From Exiguobacterium artemiae 255-15 (GTDB taxonomy: Bacteria; Bacillota; Bacilli; Exiguobacteriales; Exiguobacteriaceae): DNA of 64,000 bases. The position numbers were made by a program, and so were the translations under genes. Numbering within the stretch: position 1 is the stretch's first letter; the number at the start of each line of letters is the position of its first letter. Where the stretch lies: the NCBI RefSeq assembly GCF_000019905.1, contig NC_010556.1, positions 1,018,001 through 1,082,000 on the forward strand. The letters are read 5' to 3'. Positions 52,180-62,103 of the stretch are shown here, piece after piece. Under the pieces are notes generated by a model that saw only the letters and a program-made list of their open reading frames with translations, did no database searches and was not told the origin of the DNA.

Positions 52180-52758
52180 ATGAACTTGCCCAATCAATTG
52201 ACGGTCTTACGCGTGTTACTAATTCCCGTGTTCGTTGCCGTCTTAGCCATCAATCCAGACTGGGGACAGTGGGATGTCTTAGGAGCGGTACTGCCGGTTT
52301 CCCACTTCGTCGCCGCGATGATCTTTTCCGTCGCCGCCATCACCGATTGGCTCGACGGGTATATTGCCCGGAAAAACAAACTGGTCACGAACTTCGGTAA
52401 ATTCATGGATCCACTCGCCGACAAGATGCTTGTCGCTGCAGCACTCGTCTATTTAGTCGAACTTGACTTCGTCGCCGCTTGGGTCGTCGTCATCATCTTA
52501 TGCCGTGAATTCGCCGTGACAGGTCTCCGTCTCGTCGCTTCAGACGAGGGGATTGTCCTGGCCGCCGGAAATTCCGGCAAAGCGAAGACCTGGGTCCAGT
52601 TGACATCCATCATCGCCTTTTTACTGCATGATATCGGATTTGCCTTACTGAACATTCCTTTTGCGGAAATCACGATGTGGTTGGCGTTGGTCTTAACAAT
52701 TTATTCAGGAGTCGAGTATTTCTCAAAAAATATCAAGTTAATTACGAAATCCATGTAA
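52180..52758 (+). CDS. pgsA: CDP-diacylglycerol-glycerol-3-phosphate 3-phosphatidyltransferase
   Basis: 192-aa membrane enzyme committing CDP-diacylglycerol to phosphatidylglycerol. The signature is DWLDGYIARKNKLVTNFGKF followed by MDPLADK. The N-terminus MNLPNQLTVLRVLLIPVFV is typical of PgsA, and about five spans follow. AAAGGAGGG precedes the ATG. A second, divergent member of this superfamily lies at 24896-25477. Confidence 0.95.
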   Translation: MNLPNQLTVLRVLLIPVFVAVLAINPDWGQWDVLGAVLPVSHFVAAMIFSVAAITDWLDGYIARKNKLVTNFGKFMDPLADKMLVAAALVYLVELDFVAAWVVVIILCREFAVTGLRLVASDEGIVLAAGNSGKAKTWVQLTSIIAFLLHDIGFALLNIPFAEITMWLALVLTIYSGVEYFSKNIKLITKSM

Positions 52759-52770
52759 ATTGGATCAAAC

Positions 52771-52800
52771 AAGACTGTTCGTCAACCCGAACAGTCTTTT
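52771..52800 (+). terminator. Terminator of pgsA
   Basis: AAGACTGTTCG (52771-52781) pairs with CGAACAGTCTT (52788-52798), then TT. The T run is short. Confidence 0.85.
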
Positions 52801-52828
52801 CGTATAGTCAAGAAAGCGGGGATGTAAA

Positions 52829-54073
52829 ATGAAAGCAGAAATCGTTGCTGTCGGAAGTGAATTATTGTTAGGGGAAATTGCCAACACGAATGCCCAGTAT
52901 TTATCAGAGTGGCTTGCGACATGTGGTATTGACGTGCATTATCATACGGTCGTCGGAGATAACCGGGAACGGATGGTCGAAGTTGTTACGCGGGCTCAGG
53001 AGCGGGCGGAACTGATTGTCATTACCGGAGGACTTGGACCGACGGAAGATGACTTGACGAAAGAGGTCGTAGCGGAACTGCTCGGCCGGACGCTTCATGT
53101 GGATCAGCCGGCTTACGACCGGATTGAGGCATTTTTAAAAACACGGGGACGTACAATGACGGAGAATGAAAGAAAACAGGCCCTTGTAATCGATCAAGCC
53201 GATGTGCTGACGAATCAGGCCGGGCTTGCACCCGGCATGTCCGTTCAGACACCGGATCATCAATACATCCTGTTACCGGGTGTCCCCCGGGAAATGAAGC
53301 GGATTATTGCCGACCATTTCGATCACTTGTTAGGCAAGGAAACGATTAAATCAAGAACATTACGTTTCTTCGGCATTGGAGAGTCGGCATTAAACGACCG
53401 GTTGGCGGATCTCATCCGGACAGCCCGCAATCCGTCCGTCGCCCCGTACGCTGAATTGGCAGAAGTCCGTCTTCGTCTGACGGCGAAGGCGCTTGACGAA
53501 CAAGTCGCCCTCGACATGCTCGATGCGCTGGAACAACAAGTCCTTGCCGAAGTCGGCAGCCATTTTTACGGTTATGGCGAAACAAGTTTACCCGAAGTCG
53601 TCCTCGACCGGTGCCGTGAAGCCGGTTTGACCTTGTCAGCAGCGGAGTCGTTGACCGGAGGCGCCTTTGCAAGCGGTCTGACCGACATTCAAGGCGCGAG
53701 TGCCGTCTTCCGCGGCAGTGCCGTCGTCTACGCAGATGCGGCAAAAGTGAACGTCCTCGGAGTACCGCAGACATTGCTTGACGAACAGACTGCCGTCAGC
53801 CGGGACGTTGCCGTTGCGATGGCGGAAGGAGCACGCAAACTCTATCAGACGGATCTTGCCATCGCCCTGACCGGTGAAGCTGGTCCCACGAGTAACAGTG
53901 GTCAAGCGGTCGGAACGGTCTACTGTGCGTTAGCACATTCAGGCGGTACGGAAGTACTTGAACTGACGTATCCGGCCTTCGACCGTGGTATGATTAGATT
54001 GCGTTCCGTCAAGGATGCTTACTTCATGCTCCTTCAAAATATCAGCCCGGCGGACGAAATGAACAAAAAATGA
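52829..54073 (+). CDS. cinA: CinA, competence/damage-inducible protein
   Basis: 414-aa two-domain protein. The N-terminal MoCF/COG1058 domain ([36 protein letters not shown]) has ADP-ribose or nicotinamide-nucleotide pyrophosphatase activity in relatives, and the C-terminal CinA domain ([40 protein letters not shown]) acts as nicotinamide-nucleotide deamidase. Precedes recA as in Bacillus and streptococci, but a recA promoter and SOS box separate them. Confidence 0.95.
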
Positions 54074-54088
54074 TTTCTTTCAACTATG

Positions 54089-54102
54089 CGAATAAATGTT
54101 CG
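54089..54102. promoter_or_regulatory. LexA (DinR) SOS box of recA
   Basis: CGAATAAATGTTCG fits the Firmicute SOS box CGAACRNRYGTTCG with one change in the left arm. It lies eight bases before the -35 box. Confidence 0.8.
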
Positions 54103-54110
54103 TAAAATGC

Positions 54111-54139
54111 TTGTTATTCGGTCTCAAAAGAAGTACAAT
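54111..54139 (+). promoter_or_regulatory. Sigma-A promoter of recA
   Basis: TTGTTA (54111-54116), a 17-base spacer and TACAAT (54134-54139). Confidence 0.75.
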
Positions 54140-54174
54140 AATCTCAGTAAGATAAATAAAAGGAGGCCTGCTAC

Positions 54175-55218
54175 GTGAGTGATCGTAAAGCAGCACTTGA
54201 AATGGCATTGCGTCAGATTGAGAAACAATTTGGTAAAGGTTCAATCATGAAACTAGGTGAAAGTGCAGATCAGAGAGTATCCGTAATCTCTTCTGGATCA
54301 ATCACATTAGATATAGCACTCGGTGCAGGTGGATATCCACGTGGACGGGTAATCGAAGTCTATGGTCCGGAATCTTCCGGTAAAACGACAGTTTCGCTTC
54401 ATGCGATTGCTGAAGTCCAAAAACAAGGCGGACAGGCGGCATTCATCGATGCCGAGCACGCACTTGATCCGGCTTATGCCAGCAAACTCGGTGTCAACAT
54501 TGACGAATTACTGTTATCACAACCGGATACAGGAGAGCAGGCGCTTGAAATCGCAGAGGCATTAGTCCGTTCTGGTGCTGTTGATATCCTCGTCGTCGAC
54601 TCAGTAGCGGCACTTGTCCCGAAAGCCGAGATCGAAGGCGAAATGGGTGACTCGCACATGGGTCTCCAGGCTCGTTTGATGAGTCAGGCGTTGCGTAAAT
54701 TGTCCGGTGCGACAAACAAATCCAAAACAATCGTCATCTTCATCAACCAGATTCGTGAAAAAATCGGTGTCATGTTCGGTAACCCGGAAACGACTCCAGG
54801 TGGACGTGCCTTGAAATTCTATTCATCGGTCCGTCTTGAAGTCCGTCGTGCAGAAGCACTGAAAAACGGAACAGATATCGTCGGAAACCGGACGAAACTG
54901 AAAGTCGTTAAAAACAAGATCGCTCCGCCGTTCAAACAAGCGGAAGTCGACATCATGTACGGACAAGGAATCTCTAAATTCGGCGAGTTGATTGATCTTG
55001 GAACAGATCTCGATATCGTCCAAAAAAGTGGTGCTTGGTATTCATACAATTCAGAGCGTCTTGGTCAAGGACGTGAAAATGCGAAACAATACATGATTGA
55101 ACATCCGGATGTTGCGGATGAGGTCGAACGATTGATTCGTGAACATCACGGTCTCGTCGACCGGAAAGAACCGGTTGACTTTGAAGAAGGTCAAGACGAA
55201 GATCTGTTTGCAGAATAA
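54175..55218 (+). CDS. recA: Recombinase RecA
   Basis: 347-aa DNA strand-exchange protein and SOS co-protease. Walker [10 protein letters not shown] (from residue 64), Walker [17 protein letters not shown], loop L1/L2 regions ([35 protein letters not shown]) and an acidic tail ([12 protein letters not shown]). GTG start with AAAGGAGG upstream. SOS box and promoter precede it, a terminator follows. Confidence 0.98.
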
Positions 55219-55222
55219 GTCG

Positions 55223-55260
55223 AAAGAGAGTGGAATCGATTCAGATTCTGCTCTTTTTTT
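55223..55260 (+). terminator. Terminator of recA
   Basis: AAGAG plus GAATC pair with GATTC plus CTCTT around an inner loop, followed by seven T residues. Confidence 0.85.
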
Positions 55261-55296
55261 GTTGAAAAGAGGAAAACATAGGAATTCTTTCCCGCC

Positions 55297-55332
55297 CGTT
55301 CGTTGACAATGAACGAGTGCTATCCTTACAAT
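55297..55332 (+). promoter_or_regulatory. Promoter of rny with a dyad over the -35 box
   Basis: A consensus TTGACA (55303-55308), an 18-base spacer and TACAAT (55327-55332). The 19-base near-palindrome CGTTCGTTGACAATGAACG (55297-55315) covers the whole -35 box, as an operator would. Confidence 0.75.
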
Positions 55333-55411
55333 ATAGATGTACGTTTTTTAGACAGCTTCGATGAATAACCGAAATGAACTAAGAAACACCTTGTAAAGGG
55401 GAGGTGAACCC

Positions 55412-56974
55412 ATGGGTACAACAACTTGGATTGTCATACTTCTCCTCGCAATACTGATCGCATTCATCGTAGGCTACTTCTTGCGGAAATCGATTGCAGA
55501 AGCAAAGATTCAAGGCGCGGAAACAGAAGCGACGAAAATCGTGGAACGTGCACAAGTATCAGCGGAAGCAACGAAAAAAGAAGCATTGCTCGAAGCGAAA
55601 GATGAAGCCTTTAAACTTCGGAATGAAGTCGAAAAAGAGCTTCGTGAACGTCGTCAAGAGTTAACGAAACAAGAAGGACGATTGCTCCAAAAAGAAGAGA
55701 CGCTCGATCGCCGTGTTGATTCCATCGACCGCAAGGAAGAACAAATCAATACGCGTGATGCAGAGATCGCGAAACGGAAGCATCAAGCTGAAGAGTTAGA
55801 ACGCAAAGTAGAGGACCTGTATGAACAGGGACGCCAAGAGCTCGTACGTGTTGCGAATCTTTCGCAAGACGAAGCTAGAGCTATCATCATGGATGAGACG
55901 AAACAAGCTGCCATGCACGATGCAGCCATTCTTCAAAAAGAAATCGAACAAAAAGCAAAAGAAGAAGCAGACAAAAAAGCACGCAACATCCTTTCACTTG
56001 CGATTCAACGGTTCGCCGCGGAACATATCGCAGAGACGACGGTTTCGGTCGTCAACTTGCCGAATGACGAGATGAAAGGCCGGATCATCGGTCGTGAAGG
56101 TCGTAACATCCGGACCCTCGAAACGTTAACGGGTATCGATTTAATCATCGATGACACACCGGAAGCGGTCATTTTGTCCGGATTTGATCCGATTCGCCGC
56201 GAAGTGGCGAAGATGGCCCTTGAAAAACTCGTTCAAGACGGCCGGATTCACCCGGCACGAATTGAAGAGATGGTCGACAAATCACGTCGGGAAGTCGACG
56301 AACGGATTCGTGAAATCGGTGAAGAAGCGACATATGATGTCGGGATTCACGGTATTCATCCGGATCTCGTCAAAATTCTCGGCCGCTTGAAGTATCGGAC
56401 AAGTTACGGTCAAAACGTATTGTTCCACTCACTCGAAGTCGCTCATCTTGCCGGTATGATGGCAGCAGAGCTCGGTGAAGATGTAACACTTGCGAAACGC
56501 GCCGGTCTCCTCCACGATATCGGGAAAGCGATTGACCACGAAGTGGAAGGAAGTCACGTTGAAATCGGAGTGGAACTTGGTACGAAGTACAAAGAACATC
56601 CAACCGTCATCAATGCGATTGCTTCCCACCACGGGGATACGGAAGCGACATCTGTCATTTCCGTCCTGGTTGCGGCAGCGGATGCTTTATCAGCCGCTCG
56701 TCCGGGTGCACGTCAAGAAACACTCGAGAGTTATATCCGGCGTCTTGAACGCCTGGAAGAAATCTCGGAATCATTCGACGGTGTTGAGAAGTCATTCGCG
56801 ATTCAAGCAGGTCGCGAAGTCCGGATCATCGTTCGTCCTGATGTCGTCGACGATGTCCTTGCTCATAAGATGGCAAGCGATATCCGGAAAAAAATCGAAG
56901 AAGAACTCGATTATCCGGGTCATATCAAAGTCACGGTCATTCGGGAAACACGAGCAGTCGAATACGCAAAATAA
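55412..56974 (+). CDS. rny: Ribonuclease Y
   Basis: 520-aa membrane-anchored endoribonuclease that starts bulk mRNA decay. One N-terminal span (residues 5-24), a long coiled coil (about 30-200, rich in Glu, Lys and Arg), a KH RNA-binding domain ([20 protein letters not shown]) and an HD phosphohydrolase domain ([34 protein letters not shown]). GGGGAGGTG precedes the ATG. Order recA-rny-ymdB-spoVS is conserved in Bacillus. Confidence 0.97.
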
Positions 56975-56976
56975 GC

Positions 56977-57004
56977 AAAGTGGCGGGCGACCGCCACTTT
57001 TTTT
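56977..57004 (+). terminator. Terminator between rny and ymdB
   Basis: A perfect 10-bp stem (56977-56986 with 56991-57000), GCGA loop, then T residues. Confidence 0.92.
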
Positions 57005-57024
57005 AATTACTGGAGGAATGTTTC

Positions 57025-57819
57025 ATGAAGATCTTATTTATCGGAGATGTCGTCGGGGCACCAGGACGTCATATCTTACAGCAATTCACTGCACGTATTA
57101 AATCGAAATATAATCCGACGGTCATGCTCGTCAACGGCGAGAATGCCGCACATGGCCGGGGAATCACGAAATCCATCTACCATCAATTGCTTGAACTCGG
57201 ATTCCACGGCGTGACGATGGGGAATCATACGTTTGACAACCGGGATATCTTTGATTGGATCGACGATGCGGACCGGATCGTCCGCCCGGCGAACTATCCG
57301 GAAGGAACACCCGGCCGCGGCATGATGGTGTTAAAAGTCGGCAACAAAAAAATTGCCGTCATCAACGTGCAAGGGACCGTCTTCCTGCCGCCGCTCGGCG
57401 ATCCGTTCCGGACAGTCGATGAGCTGATTGCGGAAGTCGAAGGGGAAGTCGATGCGATTTTCGTTGACGTCCACGCAGAAGCGACGAGTGAAAAAATCGC
57501 GATGGGTTACCACTTGGCAGGACGTGTCCAAGCAGTCGTCGGAACGCATACCCACGTCCAGACAGCGGACGAACGGATTCTTGAAGGCGGAACGGCTTAC
57601 ATCACCGACGTCGGCATGACAGGACCGCTCGACGGTGTCCTCGGTATGCGTAAAGAAGATGTGTTACGAAAATTTAAAACACAGCTCCCAACCCGGTTTG
57701 AAGTTGCTGAAGGACGGGAACAATTAAATGGAGTCTTGATTCATATTGATGATGTATCAAAAAAAGCAACGAAGATTGAACGCATCCATTTGACGGATCA
57801 ATCGATTTTCTTTGATTGA
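57025..57819 (+). CDS. ymdB: YmdB-like calcineurin-type phosphodiesterase
   Basis: 264-aa metallophosphoesterase acting on 2',3'-cyclic nucleotides in relatives. Di-metal motifs are IGDVVGAPGRH, NGENAAHGRGI, MGNHTFDNRDIFDW, VDVHAEATSEK and VVGTHTHVQTADERIL. In Bacillus subtilis YmdB influences biofilm versus motility decisions. It lies between rny and spoVS as in Bacillus. GGAGG before the ATG. Confidence 0.95.
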   Translation: MKILFIGDVVGAPGRHILQQFTARIKSKYNPTVMLVNGENAAHGRGITKSIYHQLLELGFHGVTMGNHTFDNRDIFDWIDDADRIVRPANYPEGTPGRGMMVLKVGNKKIAVINVQGTVFLPPLGDPFRTVDELIAEVEGEVDAIFVDVHAEATSEKIAMGYHLAGRVQAVVGTHTHVQTADERILEGGTAYITDVGMTGPLDGVLGMRKEDVLRKFKTQLPTRFEVAEGREQLNGVLIHIDDVSKKATKIERIHLTDQSIFFD

Positions 57820-57848
57820 GCTTTGATTTTTGATTGGGAGGTACATGC

Positions 57849-58109
57849 ATGGACGTCCTGAAAGTATCAGCTAAATCGAATCCGAATGCGGTCGCAGGAG
57901 CGCTCGCAGGTGTACTTCGAGAGAAAGGTTCTGTCGAGATTCAGGCAATCGGAGCAGGTGCTCTCAATCAATCCGTTAAAGCGGTGGCAATCGCAAGAGG
58001 GTTTGTCGCACCGGCAGGCATGGATTTGATCTGTATTCCGGCATTTACCGACATCATGATTGATGGCGAGGAACGGACGGCAATCAAATTAATCATTGAA
58101 CCACGATGA
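57849..58109 (+). CDS. spoVS: Stage V sporulation protein S
   Basis: 86-aa Alba-fold protein (MDVLKVSAKSNPNAVAGALA, VEIQAIGAGALNQSVKAVAI, GEERTAIKLIIEPR), nearly identical in layout to Bacillus SpoVS. In Bacillus it affects septation and coat formation; it is also found in non-sporulating bacteria, where its role is unknown. No other sporulation gene is present here. The ATG at 57849 follows GGGAGG; a TTG fifteen bases earlier overlaps that site. Confidence 0.95.
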   Translation: MDVLKVSAKSNPNAVAGALAGVLREKGSVEIQAIGAGALNQSVKAVAIARGFVAPAGMDLICIPAFTDIMIDGEERTAIKLIIEPR

Positions 58110-58141
58110 TGCATCATTGGACATAGGTCCTACGTTAAAGC

Positions 58142-58177
58142 AGACCATTTACTCGTTGGAGTAGATGGTCTTTTTTT
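58142..58177 (+). terminator. Terminator of ymdB-spoVS
   Basis: AGACCATTTACTC pairs with GAGTAGATGGTCT (one mismatch) around GTTG, followed by six T residues. Confidence 0.93.
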
Positions 58178-58221
58178 ATGTCGGACAGCCGGAAAAAATC
58201 AATGGATTCGCCAGAGGAGCA

Positions 58222-58250
58222 TTGTACAAGTATCGGGAAATCGGTATCAT
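58222..58250 (+). promoter_or_regulatory. korA promoter with possible cre site
   Basis: TTGTAC (58222-58227), a 17-base spacer and TATCAT (58245-58250). GGAAATCGGTATCA (58236-58249) differs from the cre consensus only at its first base and covers the -10 box. Confidence 0.5.
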
Positions 58251-58311
58251 GGGGGAGGATAGTGAAGCAGACAGCTTCAATCATTTCAGGGGATAAAAGG
58301 AGCGAACGTCG

Positions 58312-60063
58312 ATGTACAATCAATTGTCATGGAAAGTAGGCGGTCAGCAGGGGGAAGGGATCGAGTCGACGGGTGAGATCTTTGCCATTGCCTTGAACCG
58401 TCTTGGTTATTACTTATATGGATACCGTCATTTTTCTTCACGCATCAAGGGAGGACATACGAACAACAAAATCCGTGTCGCGACACACGAAGTCCGGACC
58501 GTCGCCGATGATCTTGATATTCTGGTCGCCTTTGATCAGGAAACCATCGATGTCAACTTCCATGAGTTGCGTCAAGGCGCCATCATCATCGCCGACGCGA
58601 AGTTCAATCCGACGAATCCGGATCAGACACGTGCTGCTTTGTATCCGATTCCCTTTACGGAAATTGCGTCCGGACTTGGCACATCGCTGATGAAGAACAT
58701 GGTCGCCATCGGAGCATCGAGCGCCATTCTCGGGATTGCACCGGAACGGTTCCAGGCGGTCGTGGAACAAATTTTTGGTCGAAAAGGACCGGAGATGGTC
58801 GAAAAGAACTTATCGGCAATCCGTGAAGGCGCCGCGGCATTTGAGGCGATGGCCGGAACAGCGGAACGCTTTATCCTCGATCCGGCAGATGGACAGCAAC
58901 GGATGTTCATGATCGGCAACGATGCGATTGCGCTTGGTGCAGTGGCAGGCGGAGCCCGTCTGATGGCCGCCTATCCGATTACGCCGTCGTCGGAAATCAT
59001 GGAGTACTTAATTAAAAAATTACCGCAGTTCGGCGGAACCGTCGTTCAGACGGAAGATGAACTTGCCGCGGTGACAATGGCCATCGGTGCCAACTATGCC
59101 GGCGTCCGGTCCCTGACCGCGTCAGCCGGACCGGGATTGTCTCTCATGGCAGAGGCGATCGGCTTGTCCGGGATGACGGAAACGCCGCTTGTCATCATCG
59201 ATACGCAACGCGGCGGACCATCGACCGGACTGCCGACGAAACAGGAACAGTCCGACTTGATGGCGATGATTTACAGCACACATGGTGAGATCCCGAAAGT
59301 CGTCCTCGCGCCGTCGACGGTCGAAGAAGCTTTTTATGATGCAGCCGAAGCGTTCAACATCGCGGAAGAATACCAGTGTCCAGTGATTTTATTGACGGAC
59401 TTGATGTTGTCGCTCGGAAAACAGTCTGTCGAACCGCTTGATGTCAACCGTGTGGAAATCCGTCGCGGGAAACTGATGCTCGACGAATTGCCGGAGCTTG
59501 AAGGTAAATCGTATTTCAAACGGTATGAAGTGACGGAAGACGGAATCAGTCCACGAGTCGTCCCCGGTACGAAACACGGAATCCATCACGTGACGGGCGT
59601 CGAACATAACGAAGAAGGCCGTCCGTCGGAAGCGACGAAAAACCGGGTCGACCAAATGACGAAACGTCTGCGGAAGCTCGGTCAATTCCGGATGAAGGAT
59701 GCCGTCCTCGTCACGGAACAGCATGCGACACCGGATATCCTGTTTGTCGGTTTTAATTCGACACGCGGAACGATTGAAGAAGTGATGCCGCGTCTCGAAG
59801 AACAGGGCATTCATGTCGATCATCTCCACATCCGCCAGATGCATCCGTTTCCGAGTGAACTGGTCCGTCCGCACCTCGAGCGGGCAAAGCAGGTTGTCGT
59901 CGTCGAATACAATGCGACGGGCCAACTCGCGAAACTGATTCAGATGAACTGCGGTTTTGCAGAAAAAATTGAACACATTTTAAAATTCAACGGCGATCCG
60001 TTCTATCCGGCGGAAGTAGTGGAACAAGTCGTTGCAGGAGGGATTTTCCATGGCAACCTTTAA
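58312..60063 (+). CDS. korA: 2-oxoacid:ferredoxin oxidoreductase, alpha (gamma-alpha fused) subunit
   Basis: 583-aa subunit of a CoA-dependent 2-oxoacid (probably 2-oxoglutarate) oxidoreductase. The N-terminal gamma-type domain (residues 1-190, WKVGGQQGEGIESTGEIFA) is fused to the alpha domain (from about 200), with AYPITPSSEIMEYLIKKLPQ, TASAGPGLSLMAEAIG and QRGGPSTGLPTKQEQSD. This is the usual two-subunit Bacillales form. AAAGGAGCG precedes the ATG; korB overlaps its end by 14 bases. Confidence 0.94.
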   Translation: MYNQLSWKVGGQQGEGIESTGEIFAIALNRLGYYLYGYRHFSSRIKGGHTNNKIRVATHEVRTVADDLDILVAFDQETIDVNFHELRQGAIIIADAKFNPTNPDQTRAALYPIPFTEIASGLGTSLMKNMVAIGASSAILGIAPERFQAVVEQIFGRKGPEMVEKNLSAIREGAAAFEAMAGTAERFILDPADGQQRMFMIGNDAIALGAVAGGARLMAAYPITPSSEIMEYLIKKLPQFGGTVVQTEDELAAVTMAIGANYAGVRSLTASAGPGLSLMAEAIGLSGMTETPLVIIDTQRGGPSTGLPTKQEQSDLMAMIYSTHGEIPKVVLAPSTVEEAFYDAAEAFNIAEEYQCPVILLTDLMLSLGKQSVEPLDVNRVEIRRGKLMLDELPELEGKSYFKRYEVTEDGISPRVVPGTKHGIHHVTGVEHNEEGRPSEATKNRVDQMTKRLRKLGQFRMKDAVLVTEQHATPDILFVGFNSTRGTIEEVMPRLEEQGIHVDHLHIRQMHPFPSELVRPHLERAKQVVVVEYNATGQLAKLIQMNCGFAEKIEHILKFNGDPFYPAEVVEQVVAGGIFHGNL

Positions 60064-60916
60064 AGATTTCAGAAACGATGTCAAACCGAACTGGTGTCCG
60101 GGCTGCGGCGACTTTTCGATTCAGGCGGCCATTCAGCGTGCCGTCGCAAACGTCGGGCTAGAGCCTGAAGAACTGGCGTTGATTTCCGGCATCGGCTGTT
60201 CGGGACGAATTTCCGGTTATATCAACACGTACGGCTTCCACGGCGTTCATGGCCGGTCGTTACCGATCGCTCAAGGCGTCAAGATGGCAAACCGTGAATT
60301 GACGGTCATCGCGTCCGGCGGTGACGGAGATGGTTTTGCCATCGGGATGGGGCATACGATTCACGCCTTCAAACGAAATGTGGATATGACGTACATCGTC
60401 ATGGACAATCAAATTTACGGGCTAACGAAAGGGCAGACATCACCGACGTCGGCACTTGGTTTTAAGACGAAGTCGACGCCGAAAGGATCGATTGAAAAAA
60501 GTGTTTCACCGGTCGAACTGGCCTTGACGGCAGGCGCGACCTTCGTCGCCCAAAGTTTTTCGAACGACTTAAAAGGCTTGACGAGTCTGATTGAACAGGC
60601 GACGCAACATAAAGGATTTGCCTTCATCAACGTTTTCAGTCCGTGTGTGACGTTTAATAAAGTCAACACGTACGACTGGTTCAAGCAGAATTTAACGAAA
60701 CTCGATGATCTTGAAGACTATGACGCGACGGATCTTGATGTGGCGAAACGCGTCGTCCATGAACACAACGGTCTCGTCATGGGTCTGATTTATCAGGATG
60801 ATTCACGTCCGGATTATCAGTCACAAATCGACGGATATGCGGAGAATGGACTAACTTTTGCCGATCTTGAGATGAATGAAGAAACATTTGGTAAACTTGC
60901 GGCTGAATTCATGTAA
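60050..60916 (+). CDS. korB: 2-oxoacid:ferredoxin oxidoreductase, beta subunit
   Basis: 288-aa thiamine-diphosphate subunit. WCPGCGDFSIQAAIQRAV and GIGCSGRISGYINTYGFHG hold Fe-S/TPP-site residues; the TPP motif is ASGGDGDGFAIGMGHTIHA; MDNQIYGLTKGQTSPTS is the Mg-site loop. The ATG at 60050 has AGGAGGG upstream. Together with KorA it replaces or supports 2-oxoglutarate dehydrogenase in the TCA cycle, reducing ferredoxin. Confidence 0.95.
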   Translation: MATFKDFRNDVKPNWCPGCGDFSIQAAIQRAVANVGLEPEELALISGIGCSGRISGYINTYGFHGVHGRSLPIAQGVKMANRELTVIASGGDGDGFAIGMGHTIHAFKRNVDMTYIVMDNQIYGLTKGQTSPTSALGFKTKSTPKGSIEKSVSPVELALTAGATFVAQSFSNDLKGLTSLIEQATQHKGFAFINVFSPCVTFNKVNTYDWFKQNLTKLDDLEDYDATDLDVAKRVVHEHNGLVMGLIYQDDSRPDYQSQIDGYAENGLTFADLEMNEETFGKLAAEFM

Positions 60917-61011
60917 ACTAGAAGTGAAAGATTGTTTGGTTATTTGGGGATGCTCAATACTTGGTCTGGACCGATTAGAGAAAGAGGCAAAGACCACGAA
61001 GGAGTCGGGGA

Positions 61012-62103
61012 ATGATGACAAAACTAGTGACAGCTGTAGAAGATACGACAAAAGTAAAAACGATGCGCGCACTCGTCAAGGAAGAACGGGGATTTGGCGC
61101 TGTCTTGAAAGAAGTCGCAGTTCCTTCACCAAAACGTGGTGAAGTCTTGATTCGCGTGGAAGCGACTTCCATCTGCGGGACGGATGTCCACATTTACGAA
61201 TGGGACGCGTGGGCAGCATCACGCGTGAATCCGCCGTATGTTTTCGGACATGAGTTTTCCGGTGAAGTCGTGGAACTGGGAGAAGGGACGAAACGTCTGA
61301 AACTCGGGGACCGTGTCTCAGCGGAAACACATATCGTCTGTCATCAATGCAAACAGTGTCTGCGGGGGCAGTATCACATTTGTAAAAACACAAAAATCAT
61401 CGGCGTCGATACACAAGGCTGTTTCGCCGAGTACGTCGTCATGCCGGAAGAAAATCTCTGGGTCAATCCGGAGGATATGCCAGCCGCCATCGCATCGATT
61501 CAAGAGCCGATGGGCAATGCCGTTCACACGGTTCTTGCGAGTGACGTCAGCGCTAAAACGGTCGCCATCGTCGGTTGCGGTCCAATCGGTCTGATGGCTG
61601 TCTCGGTCGCAAAAGCGGCAGGAGCTGCGGAAGTCATTGCGATTGATGTCAATCCGTACCGGTTGGAGCTTGCGAAAACGATGGGCGCAGATGTCGTCAT
61701 CGATTCACGCCACGAGGATGTTCTCGAACGGGTCCGGATGATGACGGACGGGGACGGGATTGATGTCGTCTGTGAAATGAGCGGTCATCCGGTTGCGATT
61801 CGTCAAGCATTTGAGATGGTGACAGCCGGCGGAGACGTCAACATTCTCAGTCTGCCGGTCAAACCGGTCGAGATTGATCTGACGAATCACGTTGTTTTTA
61901 AAGGTGTTCGCGTTCAAGGCATCACCGGACGGAAAATGTATGAGACATGGAGTCAAGTATCCGCATTCCTGTCGAGCGGAAAAGTCGATGTCAAACCGTT
62001 GATTACACACACATTGCCACTCGAACGGTTTGAAGAAGGATTCGAATTGATGCGACAAGGGAAATGTGGAAAGGTCGTACTACAACCAAGGGGGACGAAT
62101 TAA
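61012..62103 (+). CDS. tdh: L-threonine 3-dehydrogenase
   Basis: 363-aa zinc alcohol-dehydrogenase-family enzyme oxidising threonine to 2-amino-3-ketobutyrate with NAD+. Catalytic zinc site: ATSICGTDVHIYEWDAW and VFGHEFSGEVV; structural zinc: CHQCKQCLRGQYHICK; NAD motif: VAIVGCGPIGLMAVSVAKAA. An N-terminal extension of some 17 residues compared with typical Tdh is seen; two ATGs at 61012 and 61015 follow AAGGAG. TAATG overlap with kbl. Confidence 0.95.
   Translation: MMTKLVTAVEDTTKVKTMRALVKEERGFGAVLKEVAVPSPKRGEVLIRVEATSICGTDVHIYEWDAWAASRVNPPYVFGHEFSGEVVELGEGTKRLKLGDRVSAETHIVCHQCKQCLRGQYHICKNTKIIGVDTQGCFAEYVVMPEENLWVNPEDMPAAIASIQEPMGNAVHTVLASDVSAKTVAIVGCGPIGLMAVSVAKAAGAAEVIAIDVNPYRLELAKTMGADVVIDSRHEDVLERVRMMTDGDGIDVVCEMSGHPVAIRQAFEMVTAGGDVNILSLPVKPVEIDLTNHVVFKGVRVQGITGRKMYETWSQVSAFLSSGKVDVKPLITHTLPLERFEEGFELMRQGKCGKVVLQPRGTN

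Noticed and set aside
56490-57101. 203-aa open frame spanning the rny end and ymdB start
   Set aside because: Crosses a strong terminator and overlaps two well-supported genes in a different frame.
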